A stretch of DNA of 64,000 nt from Serripes groenlandicus. Its lineage: Eukaryota > Mollusca > Bivalvia > Cardiida > Cardiidae. Numbering within the stretch: position 1 is the stretch's first letter; every line of letters begins with the position of its first letter. The position numbers and the translations under genes are program-made. Positions 56,006 to 64,000 of the stretch are shown in pieces. The stretch lies in assembly GCA_031761405.1 (NCBI GenBank), contig JASEVX010000008.1:76421451-76485450 (forward strand), written 5' to 3'. The notes under the pieces were generated by a model. The model had not been told where the DNA came from, did no database searches, and saw nothing but the letters and a program-made list of their open reading frames with translations.

Positions 56006-56929
56006 AGCTCACCTGAGCTATTGTGATGGTCTGTGTCCGTCGTCAACAATTTCTTTCAACGAAATCTTCTCCTTAACCACTATTTGAATGTTGACAAAAC
56101 ATGGTAGGAATAATCCTTGGGTGGCCCTCTTTCGGTGATGTTGAAAGAAAGTAATTCCACGCAGAACTCTTGTTGCCATGCTAACCGAAAGGAAAAACTT
56201 TACAAATCTCCTGTCTGAAACCGAAAGGCCTAGAGCATCGATATTTGGTCAGTACTATTGTCTAGTGATCCTTTACAAAGAGTGTTAAATTAAGCGACAA
56301 TCGCCCCTGGATTCAAAATTTACCCCGCCCCGGGGGTCACCTGTTTTTTAAGGAGAAAATTTGAAAAATTTCTTGTCTGAAAAAGAAATGCTTAGAGCTT
56401 AGATATATGGTGTGTAGCACTGTCTTGTGGTCCTCCACCATGATTATTAAAATAATGCCCACTGGTTAAAAATTGGCCCCGCTTCTGGGTTCACCTGTTT
56501 TACATGCAGTATATAGGGGAACACTTGTTCAAGCAGTGTCAGCTGATATAACACTACCATAAAGGGAAGGTTAATTGTCACTATATTCTTATAGTGGAAT
56601 GTTTTAAAATCTTCTTGAACAAAATGGACTCCTTGGCGAAGCGTAAAAGTAGCCATCTGTGCACCCCCAGTAGGAGGTCAGCGTCTCCAAATAAAAGCTA
56701 AAAACTAACTAGTGTGGTTTTGACTTGAGTAGGATGCAAGGATATAATATTCAGTAACCATCATCATCTTCATTTTTGTCGTTTTAGCTCACCTCTATTT
56801 CTTGACTCCGGTCCTAATTTTTCTATCTGTGTTGCAATGACGTAAAACCCAACTCAATAATTCTCTAACAAAATGATAGGTATAAATATTCCAGGTGAGC
56901 GATCCAGGGCCAACGTTGTTCTCTTGTTT
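56006..56929 (+). mobile_element. Complete rolling-circle-like element, fourth core type
   Basis: Head agctcacctgagctattgtg with gtccgtcgtcaacaatttct; a core of diverged units (cttgtctgaaa.cgaaa..ctagagc; gcccctggattcaaaattta); tail aggtgagcgatccagggcca, acgttgttctcttgttta, in which the hairpin has lost pairing. A possible second head at 56785 suggests nesting. Confidence 0.6.
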
Positions 56930-57002
56930 AATCTATTCAATCGAATGAATGTATATTGTTTTATGGCGCATCGACAGCTAAGGTCATTTAGCGCGCAATT
57001 AA

Positions 57003-57076
57003 ATTTAATTATTCATGATCCCTGGGTAAACAAACCAGTACTAGGCTAGAAAATGTGCCTTGCCCAAGGGCACTAT
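57003..57076 (-). mobile_element. SINE body fragment (first head type)
   Basis: On the - strand: cccttgggcaaggcacattt, ctagcctagtactggtttg, tttacccagggatcatgaat. Matches 11700-11770 of the complete copy. Confidence 0.75.
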
Positions 57077-57333
57077 TCAATCGAGATGATGTTATTTAAG
57101 GGAGATTGCAATCGATCGTTAGCAGAGGTTTGAATATAATGTGAAGACGAAGATTACACACTACACATATGTAGACATAGGCTACTCTGACTATAATATA
57201 GATCGAACTGTTATTGAGCCTCGCTATGTGTACAGGAAACTCACAATGAGCCGCACTTATATGCAATCTGATCAAAGTCTTCAACACTGTTTATGAATAA
57301 TTAGCCTGGAAGTGTTTAAGAGGATCAATATAT

Positions 57334-57597
57334 GAGCCGTCCCACGAGAAAACCATCATTGTGGACTGTGCGTAAAGTATCGACCAGGATCAGTCTAAGC
57401 ATGCCGCTAATCTGGGCAGATACTTTTCGCCTTCTGTGAATTTTCTACTTTAGGAGTCATTACTCTATATCTCTTTCCCCTGAGACGGAATGTGTCGGCC
57501 TGGATTAGCCTGAACTGACTGCGCATGCTGATCTGGGTGATCTGGGTCGATACATTACGCAGAGGCCATAATGTTCGTTTTCTCGTGGAACGGCTTG
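57334..57597. mobile_element. Inverted-end MITE (ccacgagaaaac family)
   Basis: Left end gagccgtcccacgagaaaac, right end gttttctcgtggaacggctt. The interior is also partly self-complementary (gatctgggt..., accaggatca). I recall this hairpin family as very abundant in clam genomes. A solo end (ttttctcgtggaacgga) lies at 52791. Confidence 0.65.
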
Positions 57598-57652
57598 TAA
57601 AGTACAAACTTGCGCATGATATGAATCGTCATTACTGATGTCATTAGAATAA

Positions 57653-57660
57653 TGACGTCA
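57653..57660. promoter_or_regulatory. CRE upstream of the B-box gene
   Basis: Palindrome tgacgtca about 770 bp before the first visible leader exon, preceded by a half-site (tgatgtcat, 57638). Context gacgtcattttgaaac. Possible CREB/ATF site; inference. Confidence 0.3.
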
Positions 57661-58017
57661 TTTTGAAACCCGACCGTAGCGTTCTTTTAGAATACATGAA
57701 CACGAGCATCTAGACGTGTGGACTGCAGATTGATTGTTTTGAAATAATCACGTTTATCTACTTGGTTTCTTTAGTTGATAAGGTATTGTGTTTTAGTGCA
57801 TGTTAATATTTTGATATCATTCTTAAGTGTATTCATTCAATTTTAGCAACCTTTCAGGAAAACCAAATATTGGATTTATTATCTGTGTATACCCTGATCA
57901 CCCTGCGCATCCAAGGAGTTTGATCTGGTTTTCACTGATCCCTTATAAGTCAGAGAGACGATCAGGATTGAAGATTGAAGCCTCCGTTAGACAGTGAATG
58001 GTTTAATCAGATACTCG

Positions 58018-58381
58018 CAGATAGTATGGCTATCCAAATGGATTTTTGGTAATTGTTTGTTAAAACAGGTTAAGATGACCATGCAGTGTATTGTCCTAAA
58101 GCACGGCTCAGATAGTATGGCTATCCAAATGGATCTTTGGTAATTGCTTGTTAAAACAGGTTAAGATGACCATGCAGTATATTGTCCTAAAGCACGACTC
58201 AGATAGTATGGCTATCCAAATGGATCTTTGGTAATTGCTTGTTAAAACAGGTTAAGATGACCATGCAGTATATTGTCCTAAAGCTCGACTCAGATAGTAT
58301 GGCTATCCAAATGGATCTTTCGTAATTGCTTGTTAAAACAGGTTAAGATGACCATGTAGTATATTGTCCTAAAGCACGGCT
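58018..58381 (+). repeat. Four 91-bp tandem repeats upstream of the B-box gene
   Basis: Units start exactly at 58018, 58109, 58200 and 58291 (cagatagtatggctatccaa; aacaggttaagatgaccatg; attgtcctaaagcac). They differ at only a few bases. They end 44 bp before the acceptor of the first visible leader exon. They could contain promoter or intronic sequence. Confidence 0.95.
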
Positions 58382-58424
58382 CATTTAAAAAATATTATTT
58401 TATAAGTCATTTATTTTATTTCAG

Positions 58425-58494
58425 AAAGTCTGCAAATAAACCAGTGATCTGTGTTTGGTGTTTGGGCAATTGTGTCTAAAGAAAAGAATCGAGG
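58425..58494 (+). other. Leader exon 1 (visible) of the B-box gene
   Basis: Acceptor ttattttatttcag|aa and donor cgagg|gtaagtc delimit 70 nt with no ATG. A typical 5' UTR exon. The true first exon and promoter must lie further upstream. Confidence 0.5.
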
Positions 58495-59228
58495 GTAAGT
58501 CAATTATAGTGCATTCGCCTTTTCTTCTTATTTTGCAATCTTTCTATTAAATAATTTTAAAACATTAAAAGCTATAGATTATAAGATATTGGTAATTTTA
58601 TAAGATACTTACCACGAGATCAAACACATCACAGATCTATGTGTGAATGTTCTTCATAAAATATAGCTTTAAGCTACAATATCTGTATAGGGACCGTGCC
58701 CTAGATAAGTAACTCGTTTGCCTTTGCGAATAGTGTTGATCCAGACTACTATGTGTTGTATCCACACAGTCTTATCAAGATCTAACTAGTTCACACACTA
58801 CTTACACAAGTTTGCTAGGAAATTCAGCCAACTTGAGTTGTTTCAGATAAGACTTAATAAAGGGACTGGGTGATCTGAACCTAATATCAGAAATGTCAAT
58901 ATAGACGGTAGGTCAGACACTTAAAGTCCTTTAGTGTTTAACTGTTGCGTGATGATTTCATAACCCATTCAGAATACATAGAAATATAAAGTGTTCACTG
59001 TCTTACCAGCCCTGTTACTTTGACAGTTCACTTATACACTATGTTAAGGTGTCTGGATCTATATACAGTAAAAACATAGTAAACCCTGAACAAACATCTG
59101 ATGAATTCATTATTCTCAGTTTGTCTGTGAAACAATGAGTTATTCAGGATATAAATGATATATTTCTCAATTAAATACTGAAAAGCATGTGATTTAACTT
59201 TAATTGTCTTTTATTCCTATGTTTTCAG

Positions 59229-59303
59229 CCAGTCAGTAAATCGACATCGTGGTGGTCTTCGAGTTTGGTTATTTATTGTGTATTGATAACAGACCAAAAA
59301 GTG
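59229..59303 (+). other. Leader exon 2 (visible) of the B-box gene
   Basis: Acceptor tatgttttcag|cc and donor aaagtg|gtaagat delimit 75 nt, again without ATG. Consistent with a spliced 5' UTR joined to the coding exon at 60029. Confidence 0.5.
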
Positions 59304-60028
59304 GTAAGATTTGTTATTTTAATTTGTGAATATGTTAACAGTAGACTGAGTGATTGTTGTAGAAATAGAATCCTTGATCAAAGCCAACCAAAAGGATATT
59401 TGTCTTCACTGTAGACCCAGCTCAAACTACTTTTTTATGTTATCTGATCTGGTTCTGCACACTGATTGCAACTTACAAAAGGAAACAACCATCTTTTAAT
59501 GAACAGTGTGAATATATATCAGATATGATATTTCCTCAGGGAAAACCATAGTCGGTGTACACCCAAATAAAACTGCATTTTCGCTTAATCTGTTTTTGGA
59601 TCTACACTGGTTGAAACTTACTTATTGAAACGTTCAAGAAAAGTCTAACAAACAGTGTGAATATGGATCAGATAGGGGTTTTACAGTCAGATCTTTTTCC
59701 ACACTTGTCATGAATACCGAAGGGTTCATTCCTTTCATCATGGCATATACTATCATAATCGACATTAATAAGTTAAATTCCGTTAACAGTCATTCAGTTA
59801 CTTCAGTATCACCTTACTACAATTTTTACACTTATCTGTTATCTAAAAGTAAGTATTAAGGGTTAACATCATGAACTCATTGAATTAGAATTTCAAAGAA
59901 AACTATTAGACTAGTTAAGACCAAGATCATGAAATAAGATTTACTGGTAAATCAATTTTATCTCCAGAAATATTATGTTACCTTTTCTTTATAAATGGTT
60001 AATTAATTACATGCACTTTCTTTTACAG

Positions 60029-61394
60029 AAAAATGGCACAGGCTCCCACTGATATGGCTGAAACAAACAGGTCCGGTCAAGTTAAAGTCGATGTTAAGGG
60101 TTATAAACTTTTATTCGATGAAATAAGAGAGGAGACATTACAAACTGAAAAAATAGTGTGGAATAAACAAACCTGCGACATTTGCTTTTTATTAGATTTA
60201 AGTAAAATATCCGCTTTATTTTTGTGTTATTTATGTAAACAGTATGTGTGTGATAAATGTAATGAGAGTCACGATAAATCCCATCGTGTGGTAGAAATAG
60301 AGAGTAAGGGGGGTGAGAGAGATGAACAGATCGAGAGATATCTGAGCGAAATGAAGAATGAGAGTGATAGTGAGAGAAAGGTAATGTTTGATAGAGAGGA
60401 AGTTTCTGTGGTCGATAGAGTTAATGTTAAACATGAATTGGATAAAAGTGAGGATTATTGTAGGATAACTGGATTATGTGGACTGGATGACACAAGGTGG
60501 GTTGTTTGTGATAATTATAATCATTGTATTAAAGTATTCAGTATTGGTTCGCACATATTACAACGCTATATACGGTTTGGGTCTCATCTTTGGGGTGTAA
60601 CAGAAATAAAGGATAAACGAGAACCCACTGAGCAGGCCGTTATGGCCGCCAGTGTGTCGTCCGATGTTAAACCGTTAAAACGCTTACGTGCTGCAATTAA
60701 AACTCTTTTTTCTGTAAAACGAGAACCCACTGAGCAGGGCATAATTTCCACTACTGATATTTCCGTACCCAACCCATCAAAGCCCAATAAACAATGTATG
60801 CTAGCTGTTACGTTGCCAAGGGAACGTAGAATATTGTTTATTAATTTAACACAAAATCCTGCCGTAATCACTAAATCTATAAAAACGAAGAAATACTGTT
60901 ATTCTATAGACTTTAGTGGAGATCAGATTGTTTACCTCTGTAATGATGAGTACCCTGGTGGTGGTTATGGTCCCTGGTTTATATGCGTGATGTCCACAGA
61001 CGGAGTCACGATAAAAACCATAAACACTCATTTACACACTTTTAGGCCTGATCTCGCTGTTTGTCCTGGAAGGTTCTATTTAACTGACTGGCTTAACGAC
61101 AAAGTACTTTGTATGAACGATAAGGGAAAAGTAGTCTATCACAAAACAATAGAAGGGTCATTTCCATGTGGGATCAGTGTAGACCCAGACAACAATACTA
61201 TTTATATTTGTGACCTGGGTCACGACAAAGTTTACCGACTCGATTCTCGTTTAGAGAGTTTCGAGTCTCTCGTAGATTTCAAGTCGGTAAAGTCGAAGTA
61301 TCTCGACGCTATTTGTGTATACAGAGATAGACTATATGTCAGTCATCTCGGGTCTACTGATGGCCACTTGGTAACTGTAATCAGAGTTTTATAA
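60029..61394 (+). CDS. B-box / NHL-type beta-propeller protein (TRIM-like, no RING)
   Basis: A single coding exon after acceptor ctttcttttacag (60028), ATG at 60033, 453 codons. The B-box-like zinc site is C48-x2-C51-x13-C65-x2-C68-x4-C73-x2-C76-x3-H80-x3-H84. The second ligand is Cys rather than the His of classical B-box 2, as in many bivalve TRIM56/TRIM2-like proteins. A charged helical linker runs about residues 90-140. From about 144 to 453 there are propeller blades (ITGLCGLDDTRWVVCDNYN; FYLTDWLNDKV; CGISVDPDNNTIYICDLGHD). No RING precedes the B-box, so ubiquitin ligase activity is unlikely; a scaffold or sensor role in the cytoplasm is the family expectation. KREPTEQ appears twice (residues 195 and 229) inside a basic, propeller-interrupting insert. 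Poly(A) signal aataaa at 61871. Confidence 0.85.
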
Positions 61395-61870
61395 TATCCC
61401 ATCCTTGGTTAATGTATACACTGTTACATAGTAACACCTATATAACATGAACGTGCTCAATGAATGTTCTTTTGTTGCCATGGTTACCTAGTCACGAGAT
61501 TACCTTCCCTCATTAATATCCATTGCTTTGTTTACATTATTTAGTCTGCCGTGTTTTCTGGTACACTCAGTTGATACAAATCTTATCAATACATGAATAT
61601 TGGTTTTTGGTTTCCATCATTTATTTTTTAAATTAGTTAATTTATATATTTCTATTTATGATTTAAATTGTATTAATTCAGGACTTGATCTATATTTGTT
61701 TCATTTATGATGTCCCGCATATTTAACAATTTTGATAAAACTTATCTATCAGTGATTACCCGGCAACTGTTTTCATGCGTCATTCAGATCATTTATTTTT
61801 CTATTTCTTTCATGTTTAAACTGGTTTACTGTAAATTATTAGAAAGCCTACCTTGTGTAATTCAGTAAAT

Positions 61871-61876
61871 AATAAA
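61871..61876 (+). terminator. Probable poly(A) signal of the B-box gene
   Basis: aataaa about 480 bp after the stop codon, the first clear one downstream, in an AT-rich 3' region. A second aataaaa overlap makes this a strong but unproven end. Confidence 0.45.
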
Positions 61877-61938
61877 ATATAATCCGCTTAAAACTTTTTT
61901 ATATTTGATAATTTAATTCGTGTTTCACACTTAAATGA

Positions 61939-62100
61939 GAGAGAGAGAGATCGCGCGTTGTGTGGGGGGGGGGGGGGGGGGGGGGGTCACACACATACAG
62001 AGACACAGGGTGCGGGAGGGGGGAATAGACACACATGCATGTACACACACATAGAGGGAGACAGACAGTTAGATAGAGAGATAAACAGGGAAAGAGGGAG
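61939..62100. repeat. Simple repeat with a 23-G run
   Basis: (ga)6, then G at 61964-61986 without interruption, then (ca)n and (ga)n-rich sequence. A run of 23 G can fold into G-quadruplexes and is also prone to sequencing-length error. Confidence 0.9.
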
Positions 62101-62499
62101 AAATATATTTGCATCTGTGATTTACTTTTTTCCTTATTTTATATCATTGTATTGCACATGTTTTTAAAGACCAATGCAATTATTAAATGTTTTATATTAT
62201 TTAAAGTTTTGACTTTGTGTTTTTGTTTGTTTAAACATGGATTTATAAGTATAAATATCGTGACAGATCTCCAACTTTGAGCATCACATGAAGATGTATT
62301 GAAGAGTCTGGCGTAAATTATAGGACAGTTTGGAAACATTGTTCGAAAAGTAGCCCAACTTATCACTGTCATTATCACTATTATTGAGTTATTGTTATTA
62401 AAATATCTTGGTCCTTTTGAAAACATTGATAAACATAAGATAAATCGACTGACGTCGATGATATCACGGCGACAGTCCAGTAATTCGTTACTGCTTGTA

Positions 62500-62600
62500 C
62501 AAGTCAACGACAATGTGTCTGCAGTCAACCAAAATCGCTGGGCAGGAATCGAACACGGAGCCCTGATCTTCAATCCCACATACAATTGAACGCTGATCCA
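62500..62600 (-). mobile_element. Diverged tRNA-like head
   Basis: On the - strand a B box tgttcgattcctg and closing cccagcg; the A-box side is degenerate. Probably a SINE relic. Confidence 0.4.
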
Positions 62601-62754
62601 GGAAAACAAACCTAGGCGTTATGTGACACTTATGCACGAAGGGGTCATCTTGACGAAATTATGTCAAAAAGGAAACTGTAATTTTCGGAAGTTTCTAGAA
62701 AGCTTCTAGGATTTATTAGCAATACCAAAATGTTCCTGAGCGTTTCTCATTCAA

Positions 62755-62935
62755 TTTGCAGTAGATGACTTTGGAAACACCTCAGAAAATGTGGAAAATC
62801 TTTAGAAGTGAAAGTATATTATTGAATCACAAAATTCAAAACATTGTGGCAAATCGAGACAAAGCTCAATCATTGTGACCAGTGTTTCCCTTTTGTCACA
62901 GCGTTTTCTTAAGTCGTCGATTTTCAAATGGAATA
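62755..62935. mobile_element. Foldback-family piece
   Basis: gcagtagatgactttggaaa, aaaacattgtggcaaatcga, then cccttttgtcacagcgtttt, cttaagtcgtcga. Inner arms present, terminal cccac boxes absent. Confidence 0.5.
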
Positions 62936-62984
62936 TACATGTAATTACGAAAAGTAAAATCTGTGTTGGACTGAAAAGGGGATT

Positions 62985-63255
62985 CAGTAGAGGTGCCCCA
63001 CTACACACCTCAAGATGTATACCCCTACCCGCGCACACCCCAAACAGAACATGTCGGGGAGGATATCCCTCCCAGATATCGCCATTCCCCCGACACGCAA
63101 TGCCTGCGTATACGGGGACATACATATGCTGCAGGCCATACTCCACTGACTCAGATTTGGAGCAATTGGTCCGCGTTGGTCCGACACAGATTTTACTTCA
63201 TATAACAGGAGGAGGACCCGAGCCCAGCTACCACCGCCTCCGTGTTTGTTAAACA
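62985..63255 (+). other. GC-rich block, possible exon of unknown protein
   Basis: About 270 bp of higher G+C. After an acceptor-like ggggattcag (62979-62988) one frame is open for about 70 codons and is rich in Pro, Tyr and His (YTPQDVYPYPRTPQTEHVGE). No donor is clear and a second frame is also open. No family recognised. Confidence 0.25.
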
Positions 63256-63259
63256 GTTT

Positions 63260-64000
63260 GATGAATAGATAATTGTACATCAATGTGCATGGACCCTCGT
63301 ACTATCCGAAAATGGACCTCCGAACAGCGGAGACGTTGTCGAGAATCCTTGCACACAATGCTGTCTGCTACAAGAGCAGAGCTCTCTATGTATAAAAAGT
63401 TGTTGAATTGATTCAAATAAAATTAATGTATGGTCAAAGGGAGAAAACTCTGTAAATTTGTTGTTGAGTATTCCTAGAAATAGGTCTAAAAATAGATTTT
63501 CTCCCCATGTGTTTGTTGATGTTTTAAAATAATGGATCTAAACAATGTAAATAAATGGATTTAAAATTACATCAGGAATAAAATAACTGTAGAGGTAGGT
63601 AATTAAATATACTTAGTCCCCATAAAATGTATTGATTGCAGGTGTCTTGCTAGTGTAAGACTGTAGATTGTGATTTTACAGATTATCTGCAGACGCGGGG
63701 AATATAACAACGGTAAAAATAGACAGAAACAATGTTGGTTGACAGTCGAATTGGGTATACTGGAATAGAGCTTTCAATCACAGAATGAATGCCACCAAAT
63801 AAGTATGTAATCTATGATATAATAAGGGTTATGACCAAAGATAGTATTGTAGTAAATAACACTAAGAGGGAATAGGTCGTATGACGTCATCACTTTGGAA
63901 TGTGATTTTCCCACGGCTTAAAAATGTAAACAATAGTGGTTTTAACCGTTATGGAGATATATCCACCGAGACAAGTCTGTTGTTCGAAATACCCCAGTGG
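63260..64000. other. No gene seen
   Basis: Unassigned AT-rich sequence. A CRE palindrome lies at 63892-63899. Confidence 0.4.

Noticed and set aside
61964..61986. Telomere-like or G-quadruplex regulatory element
   Set aside because: A plain homopolymer beside (ga)n; it can form G4 but nothing ties it to a gene, and its length is prone to error.

Overview
The window is nuclear DNA of an animal, most probably a bivalve mollusc. It is AT-rich (roughly 35-37% G+C by eye) and gene-poor. Its genes have introns with GT/AG borders. Most of the sequence is made of repeat families I recognise from clam-like genomes: tRNA-headed SINEs that end in a conserved tail (gatataactgaaa) followed by caat-type repeats, rolling-circle-like elements that start with a tagctcacctgagc hairpin and end with a ggccatcatggccct hairpin plus cttgtt, and dense short DNA transposons. 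The bivalve assignment rests on memory of these families, not on a search.

Only two loci look like solid protein genes. At 17221-19142 there is a large exon on the + strand with 39 in-frame copies of a 36-bp repeat (12 residues: DVSHTGPLEDPP), followed by a unique acidic, then basic, then Cys/His-rich tail. Phase-compatible smaller exons lie upstream (3111-3150, 6663-6785, 12477-12548), but they do not join into one open chain. At 60033-61394 there is an uninterrupted 453-codon exon for a B-box plus NHL-type beta-propeller protein (TRIM-like without RING). It is preceded by two ATG-free leader exons (58425-58494, 59229-59303), and four 91-bp tandem repeats lie just upstream of those. Weaker coding signals are a paired set of short related ORFs (21848 and 23504), a frameshifted C-type-lectin-like fragment (36727-37100), a LINE reverse-transcriptase 3' end (about 49030-49432) and a broken unrecognised gene on the - strand (5052-5545).

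Layout. 0-9 kb: sparse candidate exons, SINE relics and a 1.08-kb TTAA-flanked piggyBac-like element. 9-12.5 kb: rolling-circle-like element with AGGTCA-rich repeats, then a local tandem duplication, one copy carrying a SINE. 12.9-16.9 kb: a 148-bp satellite with 12 monomers interrupted by two near-identical 1.1-kb hAT-like elements at the same monomer position. 17.2-19.6 kb: the repeat-protein exon and a foldback element at its 3' end. 19.7-23.1 kb: three rolling-circle-like elements sharing a 166-bp core, with the two short paired ORFs. 27.2-29.1 kb: a 161-bp satellite with a duplicated four-unit block. 30-36.7 kb: SINEs and a GA-rich microsatellite. 34-50 kb: a cluster of foldback TTAA elements. 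38.3-40.6 kb: a 71-bp minisatellite followed by a SINE whose A-box half is repeated nine times. 42.5-43.9 kb: a 1.4-kb element with very long inverted ends. 45.6-52.5 kb: two copies of a GC-rich CCGGAG repeat family. 56-64 kb: another rolling-circle-like element, the B-box gene, simple repeats and unassigned sequence.

Nothing suggests an operon, prokaryotic sequence or CRISPR array. What stands out is repeat biology: tandem amplification occurs inside coding sequence, inside SINE promoters, inside transposon cores and around transposon insertions.
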